Source of the DNA: Lachnospiraceae bacterium
Lineage (GTDB): Bacteria > Bacillota > Clostridia > Lachnospirales > Lachnospiraceae
NCBI GenBank assembly: GCA_016293925.1
Contig: JAEDCX010000005.1
Location: forward strand, 1-58,513
Direction: 5' to 3'
DNA: 58,513 bases
Under the pieces are notes generated by a model. It searched no databases, was not told the DNA's origin, and saw only the letters and a program-made list of their open reading frames with translations. Each line of letters begins with the position of its first letter. The first letter of the stretch is position 1. Below are positions 7,524 through 16,757 of this stretch, in pieces. The position numbers were made by a program, and so were the translations under genes.

Positions 7524-8873
7524 TTATAGCATCACATTCTGAATAAGTTTTGCAAGTTTCTCCGCTTCCTGCTGAATCTCCTGCTTATCCTTCCCCTCAA
7601 TCATAACGCGCACCAGAGGTTCGGTACCGGACGGACGAATCAGCACCCTTCCTTCCCCGGCAAATCGATCCTCCAGTTCAGCAATCGCAGCTGCAATCTC
7701 CGGATAATCCATATAGTCATTCTTCTTATGATTAGGTACCTTGGCATTCACAAGTGCCTGCGGAAGCACATTCATGACAGCTGCCAGATCAGACAGGGAT
7801 TCCCCGGTTTCAACCATTACCTGCAGCAGATGAAGTGCACTGAGCAGGCCGTCACCCGTGGTATTCTCATCCAGGAAAATAATATGTCCCGATTGTTCTC
7901 CGCCCAGATTGGCGCCCTCTTCCTTCATGGTCTCCAGTACATATCTGTCACCGACCTTGGTCTGCAATGTATGTATGCCGTTCTCTCTTGCCATGATGGA
8001 GAAGCCAAGATTAGACATAACCGTCACGACGATCATATCTTTCTTTAACTGTCCTTTCTGTTTCATATGGTTACCCACGATCGCCATAATCTGGTCACCG
8101 TCAACCACATTTCCCCGCTCATCTACTGCCAGCAGTCTGTCCGCATCTCCGTCAAACGCAAGTCCGATATCCGCTTTCTCAAACACAACTCTCGCCTGCA
8201 GTTCTTCCATATGTGTAGATCCACAGTTGGCGTTAATGTTGGTTCCATCCGGGTTATTATGAATCGCCACCACCTGGGCACCCAATTCCTTCATCGCCTC
8301 AACGGAAGTGTAATACGAAGCACCTTCTGCACAATCCAGTACGATCTTCATCCCTGACAGATTAATATTGACGGAGCAAACTGCGTGATTGATATACTCT
8401 TCCCTGGCATCCGAACGATACTTGATCTTGCCCACGCCGGAGCCGATCGGGAATTTGACGCCTCGCATCTCCGATCTGATCAGACCCTCAATCTCATCCT
8501 CCAGAGCATCCGGAAGCTTGTATCCGTCCCCGTCAAAGAATTTGATACCGTTGAATTCCACGGAATTGTGAGAAGCTGAGATAACAACCCCTGCATCAAC
8601 CTTATATTTTCTGGTCAGGTACGCTACCGCAGGAGTCGGTACCACACCGACATAAACCGCATTGGCACCCACTGAACAGATTCCGGCCATCAGTGCATTG
8701 GCAAGCATGTCGCCGGATATCCGCGTATCACAGCCTACCATGATCGTTGGTTTATGTTCTTTTTCCTTAGTCAGTACGTATGCACCGGCCTGTCCCAACT
8801 GCATCGCCAGTAACGGAGTCAGCTCCTCATTTGCGACGCCGCGCACACCATCTGTTCCGAATAATCTAGCCAT
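7524..8873 (-). CDS. glmM: Phosphoglucosamine mutase
   Basis: Interconverts glucosamine-6-phosphate and glucosamine-1-phosphate, feeding UDP-GlcNAc and peptidoglycan. From MARLFGTDGVRG it has 449 residues. The catalytic phosphoserine loop is ISASHNS (Ser101), the Mg loop is FDGDADR, the sugar loop is GGEQSGH, and the phosphate-binding end is RPSGTEPLVRVM. An ATG two codons upstream (8879) is also possible, as the GGGG ribosome site fits either. It is third in the conserved cdaA-cdaR-glmM operon, where GlmM binds and inhibits CdaA, linking cell-wall precursor supply to c-di-AMP. Confidence 0.96.
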   Translation of the reverse strand: MARLFGTDGVRGVANEELTPLLAMQLGQAGAYVLTKEKEHKPTIMVGCDTRISGDMLANALMAGICSVGANAVYVGVVPTPAVAYLTRKYKVDAGVVISASHNSVEFNGIKFFDGDGYKLPDALEDEIEGLIRSEMRGVKFPIGSGVGKIKYRSDAREEYINHAVCSVNINLSGMKIVLDCAEGASYYTSVEAMKELGAQVVAIHNNPDGTNINANCGSTHMEELQARVVFEKADIGLAFDGDADRLLAVDERGNVVDGDQIMAIVGNHMKQKGQLKKDMIVVTVMSNLGFSIMARENGIHTLQTKVGDRYVLETMKEEGANLGGEQSGHIIFLDENTTGDGLLSALHLLQVMVETGESLSDLAAVMNVLPQALVNAKVPNHKKNDYMDYPEIAAAIAELEDRFAGEGRVLIRPSGTEPLVRVMIEGKDKQEIQQEAEKLAKLIQNVML

Positions 8874-8890
8874 CCTCATCCATCCCCATT

Positions 8891-10168
8891 CTATTTCTCT
8901 GTTACATATATGGAAACCACAAATTCGTCCACCGAAGTTCTGACATTCACAGGAATGGAGAATGTTACAGGGACAGAATAATAATGATCTGTTTCCAGCT
9001 GTGTGATTCCCAGGTTCTCCATTACAGTTGTCATATTAATCATTCCCGTCAGGGAGCTTGTATTGATCTTCTCAATGTCCTCCGGAATACCGATCAGCGT
9101 AACCGTCACGGGTTCCTCGAATTCTACAATGGATACATCATATCCCCGCGGGATATTCGTAATACTGATGCTCTTTGCCGTTATCTCCGCAGTCACGGAT
9201 TTCTCTTTTTCGATGGAAACAACAATGGTTGCTTTTCCATTGAATGCGGAATCCGCAAGCATTATTCCGTCCGGCAGATACTTGTTCACATCCACGATCA
9301 CAGTCATATCGCTGCTCTGTCCCGTAACATTCACTGCAGTTTCCGGAATGGAAATCTCTTTGATACCGGCAAGCGTTGAAGGTTTCCCGGCGATCCTGAC
9401 GGACTCCGGCGTACTGGTCACCTGCCCTGTCAGCGCATATCCATTGACCGGTGTTCCCATAATCTCGTACTTCAGGGGAACGCGTTTGGTTCCCAGAATC
9501 TCCACCGTCACATTGATTGCGTTAATGTTCTTTACGACGGATGAACTCCTGATCTGCTTTCCATCCGCATCGTACAATCTGATCTCCGCACTCGTACTGA
9601 TATCGGAAGTCATCCCCGTTATATCCGCAACCGCCTCTGCAGACACAATCGAATCAATCACGGATTTGGGACCGCTCAACTGCACAATATTCCTGTCCGA
9701 CCTGACATCCCCGGTAATGTATCCTTCTCCCGGTTTGCCGGAAGTTTTCATATTGATGACCAGCTGCTTTCTGGCAATATCTTCAATACTCAATTTCAGA
9801 TTGACACTGCTTAGTTTGATATTCTCAATATCATTGTTGGAACGGTCTGTTGTGACATTGATTCCCACCGTATTCATGAAGGTCAGTTGAGACATATCCG
9901 CAGTCGCGTGGATATTCTCTTTGCCAAGCGCACTCATCACAGATTTCTTTGCAGTAATCGTCACGTTGATATAGTTACTGTTCTCCAGAATCTCAAAAGT
10001 TTTCCCATCATTGGTTACCGCATCCGTATTCAGAATCTCTACCTCGATTCCCTCATACGTCTTGGTCACTTCGGGATCATTGATATTCACAACGATGAGC
10101 CAAAGGATTATCGAAGCCAGAAGGGCGAGAATCTTCAGGCCGATGTTATTTGTAAGTCTTTTCTTCAT
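8891..10168 (-). CDS. cdaR: YbbR-domain protein, regulator of the diadenylate cyclase CdaA
   Basis: 425 residues with one N-terminal membrane helix (KILALLASIILWLIVVNIND) and a long extracellular part built from repeated YbbR units of ~85 residues, each with the motif E-I-x-G-x-P-x-x-G-Y (for example KYEIMGTPVNGYALTG). In Firmicutes CdaR sits next to CdaA at the membrane and modulates its activity. The start overlaps the end of cdaA by 23 bases, so translation is probably coupled. Confidence 0.92.
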   Translation of the reverse strand: MKKRLTNNIGLKILALLASIILWLIVVNINDPEVTKTYEGIEVEILNTDAVTNDGKTFEILENSNYINVTITAKKSVMSALGKENIHATADMSQLTFMNTVGINVTTDRSNNDIENIKLSSVNLKLSIEDIARKQLVINMKTSGKPGEGYITGDVRSDRNIVQLSGPKSVIDSIVSAEAVADITGMTSDISTSAEIRLYDADGKQIRSSSVVKNINAINVTVEILGTKRVPLKYEIMGTPVNGYALTGQVTSTPESVRIAGKPSTLAGIKEISIPETAVNVTGQSSDMTVIVDVNKYLPDGIMLADSAFNGKATIVVSIEKEKSVTAEITAKSISITNIPRGYDVSIVEFEEPVTVTLIGIPEDIEKINTSSLTGMINMTTVMENLGITQLETDHYYSVPVTFSIPVNVRTSVDEFVVSIYVTEK

Positions 10169-11030
10169 TGCCCTTCTTTCCTTTCCGCTTCTTATGCTTT
10201 TTATCCTCTTCCGTGGTCTTATTCTGGATCATGCCGATCTTCTCTTTCACCTCTTCCGGTGTTAATCCACGGTACAATTGTCCCATATATGCAACGCTCA
10301 CCTTACCGGTCTGTTCAGAAACAACAATTGTCAAGGAATCCGTCGCTTCGGATATCCCCACGCCTGCTCTGTGTCTGGTACCCAGTTCCTTGCTCAGGGA
10401 GGTACTGTCCGATAACGGAAGATAACAGGTCGCACTTGTAATTCGGTTGCCGCGCACAATAACAGCACCATCATGTAATGGTGTGTTATGCTCAAATATA
10501 TTAATCAGCAATTGGCTGGACACCAGCGCATCCACTGCAATTCCCGTCCGTTCATATTCTTCCAGCGTATTATTCTGTTCAATAACGATCAGGGCTCCGG
10601 TCCGTACCTTGCCCATCTCGAAACAGGCACGCACGATTTCATTCATCGTACGATCCGTAAATCTTCCCTCCCCCGTCTTCGAATCAATCTTAATGACGGA
10701 GCTGAAGATATTCTTGCTCCCCAATTGTTCCAGTGCACGCCGCAGTTCCGGCTGCATGATTACCACAACAGCAGTAATCGCAAGTCCGAAAGCATTCTGC
10801 GCAATCCACAGAATCGTTGTCATGTTGAAGATGGCAGCGATCAGAACGACAAACATGATAACAAGCATGCCCTTTAACAAAGACCATGCTTTCGTGTTTT
10901 TAATCCATACTATGATCTGATACACTAAGAATGAAATGACAAGTATTTCTACTATGTCCACCCAGGTAATGGAACTTGGGATGTGCAGAGCAGAAAAATA
11001 TTTTTCCACATAAAAGCGAAACTGTTCCAT
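10146..11030 (-). CDS. cdaA: Membrane diadenylate cyclase (c-di-AMP synthase)
   Basis: Condenses two ATP to c-di-AMP. Three N-terminal membrane helices (residues ~25-95) lead into a DAC/DisA_N domain with the catalytic DGA at 187-189 (LHDGAVIV) and RHR at 219-221 (GTRHRAGVGISE). The 294-residue length is slightly above the family's ~275 because of a Lys-rich C-terminal tail. It is first of the c-di-AMP/cell-wall trio with cdaR and glmM, 38 bases after an unknown membrane-protein gene. Confidence 0.95.
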   Translation of the reverse strand: MEQFRFYVEKYFSALHIPSSITWVDIVEILVISFLVYQIIVWIKNTKAWSLLKGMLVIMFVVLIAAIFNMTTILWIAQNAFGLAITAVVVIMQPELRRALEQLGSKNIFSSVIKIDSKTGEGRFTDRTMNEIVRACFEMGKVRTGALIVIEQNNTLEEYERTGIAVDALVSSQLLINIFEHNTPLHDGAVIVRGNRITSATCYLPLSDSTSLSKELGTRHRAGVGISEATDSLTIVVSEQTGKVSVAYMGQLYRGLTPEEVKEKIGMIQNKTTEEDKKHKKRKGKKGNEEKTYK

Positions 11031-11068
11031 TCCAGCCCTTCCCTACATGATATATTTTGAGGAGTATA

Positions 11069-12340
11069 TTACTCCGGATTTCTCCTTGGGGGATACTGGG
11101 CACCTGATCTGCCCATACTGTTTTCTCTGGGAATTCCTGCCGTACGGCCGTTCCCTGATCCCACGTTCGCCATTCGATTTCCCCCGGGCACACCCGACGT
11201 CATCCGATTGGTTCCCGGTGTACCTGCAATTCTCACATTTCCCTGTCCGTCGGATCCGGCTGAAGCTCTAGGTCTGACACCGCTTTCGGTCACTCTGTTG
11301 TTTACCGCGCCGGCAGGTCTTGTCGTCCCGTTTGTTGTTCTCGCCATTGTCCGGTTGCGAACAGCATCTGCCGTTCTCGTTCCGGTATTTGCGGTTCGAT
11401 TCTCCTCCGCCCCGCCCTGTGCATTGATTCTCTTCACGGAACGATCTTTGGGTGCGACGGTATTCTTCGGAACCGCTTTCACATAATAGTAATAATCATC
11501 ATCCTCGAACTGCACCTTCTCCGTTCTGGAATAATCCACATTGAATACGAAGAACATCAGTACCACGGCAATAGCGGCAGAAACAATCGCGCCTGCAAAG
11601 GTTCCGAGCAGCGCAATTCTGGTATCGTAGAGCAAATCCCCCGCCAACAGCACGACCACATTCACCAGACTGCCTGAGATAATTGCAATCGTCCATGCAT
11701 GATCCACAGCCAGTCTCCTGATCACATACACAACGGTAATCGTAGCAGCAAAAGCAACGATGGTCATCAGCATCGCTTTGTTACCCAGCATACCGTCCAC
11801 AATATATCGAAACCGCACAACCGATCCATCCGGATCCATCTGCGTAATCGCCGAAGCGTTCACATGTACGAAACGAATCAGATAATACACTATCACGCCG
11901 CATCCTACAGAAATCATGGATGCAGGCGTACCGATCAGCCCCATGGAAAGCGGAACCACATACGGTATCTTCAGTAAGAAGCATACCGGTGTTAGTACGA
12001 CAACAAAGGTGTCTTTCGGTGAAAATCTGAAATACAGCAGATATAACAACAGGAAAAGACACAATGTAAACACAGCAATCTCCAGAGACAGCTTGTACAT
12101 ATGCGCCATGATGAATACCGTTGCAAACAGAATAATGAAATTCAGCGGAAGAAAGGAACACATCAGTGCAACGATCAACACGATTGCGGTACTTCCGATC
12201 TTCCCCATGAATCCCAGATTCTTATTGATCAGTAATAACGTAACAAATGCAGTAATAAACTTCAATGCGGGAGTAATATATATCTCGAATGCGGCGTAGA
12301 AACTCTTTATTTTCTCCCTGATCGCCAAAAGATTACTCAT
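11069..12340 (-). CDS. Multi-pass membrane protein of unknown function with a low-complexity tail
   Basis: I do not recognise this family. The first ~290 of 423 residues hold about 8-9 hydrophobic segments, for example FITAFVTLLLINKNLGFMG and AMLMTIVAFAATITVVYVI. The last ~130 are hydrophilic and rich in Arg, Thr, Asn and Gly (EENRTANTGTRTAD, NRTMARTTNGTT), probably disordered. The start at 12340 has AGGAG 11 bases upstream; a longer frame begins at 12385 but overlaps the preceding gene. It lies between the flagellar zinc protein/2-TM gene and cdaA in one run, so an envelope role is likely. Confidence 0.7.
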   Translation of the reverse strand: MSNLLAIREKIKSFYAAFEIYITPALKFITAFVTLLLINKNLGFMGKIGSTAIVLIVALMCSFLPLNFIILFATVFIMAHMYKLSLEIAVFTLCLFLLLYLLYFRFSPKDTFVVVLTPVCFLLKIPYVVPLSMGLIGTPASMISVGCGVIVYYLIRFVHVNASAITQMDPDGSVVRFRYIVDGMLGNKAMLMTIVAFAATITVVYVIRRLAVDHAWTIAIISGSLVNVVVLLAGDLLYDTRIALLGTFAGAIVSAAIAVVLMFFVFNVDYSRTEKVQFEDDDYYYYVKAVPKNTVAPKDRSVKRINAQGGAEENRTANTGTRTADAVRNRTMARTTNGTTRPAGAVNNRVTESGVRPRASAGSDGQGNVRIAGTPGTNRMTSGVPGGNRMANVGSGNGRTAGIPRENSMGRSGAQYPPRRNPE

Positions 12341-12362
12341 AAAGCCCGTAACTCCTATATGA

Positions 12363-12761
12363 TTATTTCTTCGCATCACGCTCATACAGCGCGCCCAACT
12401 GTTTCAGATAAGCGGCATATATCTTCTGCTTTCTTCTCGCTCTGCTGTAGCGGTAGGAATAGATCGCATATGAAATCACCGCATAAACAACCAGAACCAC
12501 AGCAAATATGAAAAGGAATCTCTTGCCCATGGTAACCAGATTCAGCTTATTGATATTGGCCATAATATCTTCAAACTGGTACAAAATATACATCACTGCC
12601 CCGATCAGCATCGCGATCGTCGCATAGATGACAGATTTGATGATCTGCAGTCCGATAAAGTCCCCCCGGTAGTATTTCACTACCCCGGAATCCTTTTTGC
12701 CCTCCGTACCCTCATATGAGGCCATCTTGGTCATCATAATGACTTTCTTCTCATTCAACAT
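12363..12761 (-). CDS. Small membrane protein of unknown function (two helices)
   Basis: 132 residues with two clear membrane segments (IIKSVIYATIAMLIGAVMYI and FLFIFAVVLVVYAVISYAIY) and a basic C-terminal tail (YRYSRARRKQKIYAAYLKQ). AGGA lies 8 bases before the ATG. It is 22 bases from each neighbour, so it is co-transcribed with the YvyF-like gene upstream and the polytopic protein downstream. The order suggests these two membrane proteins act together, but no function can be read from the sequence. Confidence 0.7.
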   Translation of the reverse strand: MLNEKKVIMMTKMASYEGTEGKKDSGVVKYYRGDFIGLQIIKSVIYATIAMLIGAVMYILYQFEDIMANINKLNLVTMGKRFLFIFAVVLVVYAVISYAIYSYRYSRARRKQKIYAAYLKQLGALYERDAKK

Positions 12762-12783
12762 AACACATATCCTATCCCGGTTC

Positions 12784-13188
12784 CTAATTCAGGAAACGCA
12801 TCTTGGGTGAATCCTTCTCCCGTCTCGCCGGCTGTTGAACCTGTTGCGGTTTGGGACGAACACTGTTCAGATTATTCGTCATCTGCGCCTTGCAGGCATC
12901 ACAGAACCTTCCTGTCTTAATCATGCTTCCGCAACTCTCACAGGCAATACCGATGGGTGAATCATCGGCAAACACCAGTCTCTCCTCCCGGATCCACTGT
13001 TGGATCTGAGCTACTTCCACCTGGCAATCCTGCGCAATCTGCGGAATGGTTGCTCCTTTGTTGGCGTACACATATTTCTTGACCTCCTGGAATTTCGCTT
13101 CCAGTTCTTCTCTGCACTGCGGGCAGAACAACGGTCCTCCGATATAATTGAATATTCTCCTGCATCTTCTGCAATTTTTGACGTCCAT
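12784..13188 (-). CDS. Flagellar operon zinc-ribbon protein, YvyF/TIGR03826 type
   Basis: 134 residues from the ATG at 13188, preceded by GGGAGGAG. It has two zinc-ribbon pairs: NCRRCRR with FCPQCRE at the N-terminus, and CESCG with FCDAC at ~95-115. Between them is a short HTH-like part (GATIPQIAQDCQVEVAQIQQ). B. subtilis YvyF, in the comFC-yvyF-flgM run, has this layout, and here too the gene directly follows comFC. Its role is thought to be in flagellar or sigma-D control; the biochemical function is not established. Confidence 0.8.
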   Translation of the reverse strand: MDVKNCRRCRRIFNYIGGPLFCPQCREELEAKFQEVKKYVYANKGATIPQIAQDCQVEVAQIQQWIREERLVFADDSPIGIACESCGSMIKTGRFCDACKAQMTNNLNSVRPKPQQVQQPARREKDSPKMRFLN

Positions 13189-13209
13189 AATTACTCCTCC
13201 CACATAGCA

Positions 13210-13905
13210 CTAGAATCCGTTTCCGGAAGCAAGCGCTACATAATATATCTTTTGAATACCATATCGACGAAATTCCTTGGAAACCGCATCTATTGTACTT
13301 CCCGTAGTATAGATGTCATCGATTATCATAATCGTATCTAATTTTACATCATTTCGGGCAATAATGAAAGCCTTTTTCAAATTATTTTGCCGCTCAATAT
13401 TGCTTAATTCTTTCTGCGGTGTGGTATTTCGCTGTCTGACCACGATTCCGGCATCCACGGGAATCCCCAGCGATTTTCCAAGGGAATCTGCAATCAGCCC
13501 CGCCTGATTATACCCTCTCTTTCTGACCTTAGCAGGATACATCGGAACAGGCACCAGAACATCCGGTTCCCACAGGCGGATCCGTTCTCCAAGACGCTCT
13601 GCCAGATCCCTTCCGTAGAAATCCGCATACTCCCTCCTGCCCTCGTACTTGAAACGATAGATGGACTTTCTGACAGATTCATATTCATACAATGTCAGCC
13701 CCGCATCAAAATAGTGATTCACCCTGCTACAGTCGGCACAGAATTCCTCCCCTTCCTCCCGAAGCTGTTTCCCGCATTTGATGCAGCGAGGCTCCGTCAC
13801 ATACCGCAGTTTACCGATGCATCCTCTGCAGATTTTGTTCCCCAGCGGAACCACAATTCCGTCGCATACCGGACACCGGCCCGGATAAAGATATTCTAAC
13901 AGCAT
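13210..13905 (-). CDS. comFC: ComF family protein (phosphoribosyltransferase fold)
   Basis: 231 residues. The N-terminus has four CxxC pairs (C11/C14, C26/C29, C41/C44, C56/C59), then a type I PRTase domain with LVPVPMYPAKVRKRGYNQA and the PRPP loop MIIDDIYTTGST at ~193-204. ComFC is needed for DNA uptake or processing in transformable Firmicutes. No comFA lies nearby: the gene upstream is recD2, a different helicase, so a general DNA-processing role is possible. AGGAG lies 3 bases before the ATG. Confidence 0.88.
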   Translation of the reverse strand: MLLEYLYPGRCPVCDGIVVPLGNKICRGCIGKLRYVTEPRCIKCGKQLREEGEEFCADCSRVNHYFDAGLTLYEYESVRKSIYRFKYEGRREYADFYGRDLAERLGERIRLWEPDVLVPVPMYPAKVRKRGYNQAGLIADSLGKSLGIPVDAGIVVRQRNTTPQKELSNIERQNNLKKAFIIARNDVKLDTIMIIDDIYTTGSTIDAVSKEFRRYGIQKIYYVALASGNGF

Positions 13906-13948
13906 ATTCTCCTAACCGGTTTATCTCTCCGTATCAGCCCGTCGGTGC

Positions 13949-16195
13949 TCATTCCGCAGGCAGATGAGCCATTTCTCGGATTCTGCAATCCAGGCTCGTA
14001 TATCTTTTCTGCTCGTTCTCGTTGTCTATCATCTCCTGTACCGTCCGGGAACTTCCCAATATGACAACACAGTTTCTGGCTCTCGTCACCCCCGTGTAGA
14101 GCAGATTCCTGTTGAACAGCATCTTCGGACCGGCTAACAGCGGAATAATCACTGCAGGATATTCACTCCCCTGGCTTTTGTGAATCGTTACCGCATATGC
14201 CAGTTCCACTTCATCCATCCCGGTAAACGGATACCGCACGATTCTCTCGTCATCGAATCTTACAGTTACCAGTCTGCTATACTCATCGATGTCCGTGATT
14301 ACGCCGATATCTCCGTTGAAAACTCCCATGCCCCGGTCAATCGGTATTCCGTGGAGTCCCTGTATCTCCCACTCCAGCTGATAATTATTTCGAATCTGCA
14401 TCACCTTGTCGCCTTCCCGAAAAAGAGTATGCTCGGTGCGGTATTCCTTTTTGTCATCTGCGGGCGGATTCAGATATTCCTGCAGAATACCGTTTAATGT
14501 CACCACCCCCAGTGTGCCTTTTCTCATCGGCGTCAATACCTGGATTCCCTTGGGCTCACATTGCACATACCGGGGCATCTTCTCCAGAATCAGCTGTATC
14601 ATATGCTTATAGATAACCTCATGATTGTCTCTCTCCAGGAAGAAAAAATCACTGCTCTTATTATCCATCCTGATGGACTTGCCTTCATGAATTCTATGGG
14701 CATTCATAACAATATCACTGCTCTCCGCCTGACGGAATACTCTTTTTAGCATGACCACGGGAACCGCCCTGCTCCGAATCAGATCCCTCAGAACCTGCCC
14801 GGGCCCCACACTCGGCAGCTGGTTCACATCTCCAACCAGAACCAGTCGGGTCCCCGTTGCGACCGCCCGCAGCAATGCCTGGAACAGGAAAATATCTACC
14901 ATTGACATCTCGTCAATGATAACCACATCCGCATCCAGAGGATTCTCCTCGTTCCTGACGAAACTGCCGCCTCTCTTATCGTCGCTGCCTCCGGTCAGTT
15001 CCAACAGCCGGTGAATGGTTTTGGCTTCATATCCCGTCGCTTCTGTCATTCTCTTGGCGGCGCGTCCTGTTGGGGCGGCAAGCAGCAGATTCATCCCCTC
15101 CGATTCAAAATACCGGATCATCAGATTAATCGTAGTCGTCTTACCGGTTCCCGGTCCTCCCGACAGGATGAACACTCCCTTGGTAATGCTCTTGATCACC
15201 GCCTCGATCTGCTGTTCGTTCAGTTCCAGGTTCAGTTCTTCCCTGAAATGACGGATCCTATCTCTGATGCGCTCCTCCTCCGCTTCCAGAAGTCCTTCCG
15301 GATATTCTGCGAAATGCATCAGATCCAGAACCATTCTTCCGCAGTTTAATTCCGCATAATAGGCAGACATGGAATACACCAGCTGCTCATTGTCATCCTG
15401 CTTAATGACCAGTTTCTTGTCCATCATCAGATTGGGAATCATGGGTTCAATGGCCGCCTTGTCCACACGCAGCAATTCCCCCGTCCTATCAATCAGCACC
15501 TGTATCGGCAAGTACATATGACCCTCTGCCAGTGCCAGAGACAGCACATATAACAGTCCGCTCCGGATTCTGTAATCCGCATTGGCAAGCACGCCCATCC
15601 GGGACGCTATCTCGTCTGCAATCCGGAAGCCGATCCCCTCTACATCTTCCGCCAGTCGGTAGGGATTCTCCCGCATGACGCCGTATATGCTCATCCCGTA
15701 CGTATTGTAAATCTTTATCGCCAGTGTATTGCTGATTCCGTACTGCTGTAAGAACAGCATCACATCCCGCAGTTCTCTTTTCTCCGTCAGCTGCGCCGCA
15801 ATCTCTCTTGCAATCCGTTCACTGATCCCCTTGACCTCTGCCAGCCGCTCCGGTTCCTGCTCAATGATCCGAAAGGTATCGTCCCCAAACAGTTTCACGA
15901 TTTTCTTCGCCATTGCCGGTCCGACACCCTTGATCGCGCCAGAGCCAAGGTATCTCTCGATTGCCTTGGCGCCGCTTGGCGGAATGATCCTGTAAGTCTT
16001 GATCTTGAATTCTTCCTCATAGGGCGGCCTGCTGACATACTCTCCCTCTGCCTCAATATTCTCCCCCAGATCCATGGTTTTGAAATATCCGATGCAGATC
16101 TGATCCCGGTCTTCACAGGTCAGACTCAGAACCGTATATCCGTTGCTCTCATTCCGGTACACAATATGATCAATAAATCCGGTAATCTTTTCCAA
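13949..16195 (-). CDS. recD2: RecD2-type ATP-dependent DNA helicase
   Basis: Superfamily 1B 5'-3' helicase of 748 residues. An N-terminal OB-like part precedes helix-hairpin-helix repeats (AIKGVGPAMAKKIVKLFG, VEGIGFRIADEIASRMG). Walker A is GGPGTGKTTTIN (~residue 350), Walker B is VVIIDEMSM, and motif VI is AVTIHKSQGSEYP with YTGVTRARN near the C-terminus. This is the RecBC-independent RecD2 layout. The start is TTG at 16193-16195 with GGAGG 6 bases before it. It leads the run down to comFC and cdaA, or is transcribed with it. Confidence 0.94.
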   Translation of the reverse strand: MEKITGFIDHIVYRNESNGYTVLSLTCEDRDQICIGYFKTMDLGENIEAEGEYVSRPPYEEEFKIKTYRIIPPSGAKAIERYLGSGAIKGVGPAMAKKIVKLFGDDTFRIIEQEPERLAEVKGISERIAREIAAQLTEKRELRDVMLFLQQYGISNTLAIKIYNTYGMSIYGVMRENPYRLAEDVEGIGFRIADEIASRMGVLANADYRIRSGLLYVLSLALAEGHMYLPIQVLIDRTGELLRVDKAAIEPMIPNLMMDKKLVIKQDDNEQLVYSMSAYYAELNCGRMVLDLMHFAEYPEGLLEAEEERIRDRIRHFREELNLELNEQQIEAVIKSITKGVFILSGGPGTGKTTTINLMIRYFESEGMNLLLAAPTGRAAKRMTEATGYEAKTIHRLLELTGGSDDKRGGSFVRNEENPLDADVVIIDEMSMVDIFLFQALLRAVATGTRLVLVGDVNQLPSVGPGQVLRDLIRSRAVPVVMLKRVFRQAESSDIVMNAHRIHEGKSIRMDNKSSDFFFLERDNHEVIYKHMIQLILEKMPRYVQCEPKGIQVLTPMRKGTLGVVTLNGILQEYLNPPADDKKEYRTEHTLFREGDKVMQIRNNYQLEWEIQGLHGIPIDRGMGVFNGDIGVITDIDEYSRLVTVRFDDERIVRYPFTGMDEVELAYAVTIHKSQGSEYPAVIIPLLAGPKMLFNRNLLYTGVTRARNCVVILGSSRTVQEMIDNENEQKRYTSLDCRIREMAHLPAE

Positions 16196-16280
16196 TGATT
16201 TCCTCCCATCAGTCCATCTGCATTTCAGGACGAAGTCCCCTATCGCGCAGGTATGATTTCCGCCTGCAGGATTCTCCGAA

Positions 16281-16310
16281 AGACAAAAGGGCGCCCGTGC
16301 AGGTGCCCTT
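16281..16310 (-). terminator. Terminator of the mbl-flgFGJ cluster
   Basis: AAGGGCGCC (16287-16295) and GGTGCCCTT (16302-16310) pair over 9 bp with a 6-base loop. On the minus strand TTTTGTC follows. It lies 62 bases after the flgJ stop and before recD2. Confidence 0.7.
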
Positions 16311-16371
16311 CCATATATTTCAGCTATACACTGTCCGTATCCCCAGCAAAAAGTGGATCTCCATTCACTGA

Positions 16372-16725
16372 TTACAGATCATAATTCCGCTTCATCTGCT
16401 CGAACAACATCTGTGCCAGTCCCAATGAGTTCTGCTCTGTAGCATCGGATGATACCTGACGAATCATCTCATCCTTGTAGTAATCCATCATCGTCGATGT
16501 GGACGTACTGGTCATCTCACTCGTGGGAACCGATTTCCACATCTCCTTAAAGCACTGCTCCAGAAAATATGCTTCAAACTCTTTGCATACATCCATCAGT
16601 TCTTCTTCGGTTGCATTGGAGTAATCCTTATTCCGGATGGCGGAAGTATTCACTTTACTGTCGGACGCTGCTTTGGTCACATAATCCGTCATTGCCGCAA
16701 TATTCGTCACATCACCGATTGCCAT
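16372..16725 (-). CDS. flgJ: Rod-binding protein, FlgJ N-terminal type
   Basis: 117 residues matching the rod-binding domain of FlgJ, with CKEFEAYFLEQCFKEMWKSV as its core and QMLFEQMKRNY at the C-terminus. It lacks the muramidase domain found in proteobacterial FlgJ, which is normal in Firmicutes. It probably caps or chaperones rod assembly. GGAGG lies 6 bases before the ATG. It follows flgG by 32 bases. Confidence 0.85.
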   Translation of the reverse strand: MAIGDVTNIAAMTDYVTKAASDSKVNTSAIRNKDYSNATEEELMDVCKEFEAYFLEQCFKEMWKSVPTSEMTSTSTSTMMDYYKDEMIRQVSSDATEQNSLGLAQMLFEQMKRNYDL

Positions 16726-16757
16726 ACATTACCTCCGTTCCGAACCCCTATGCCCGC

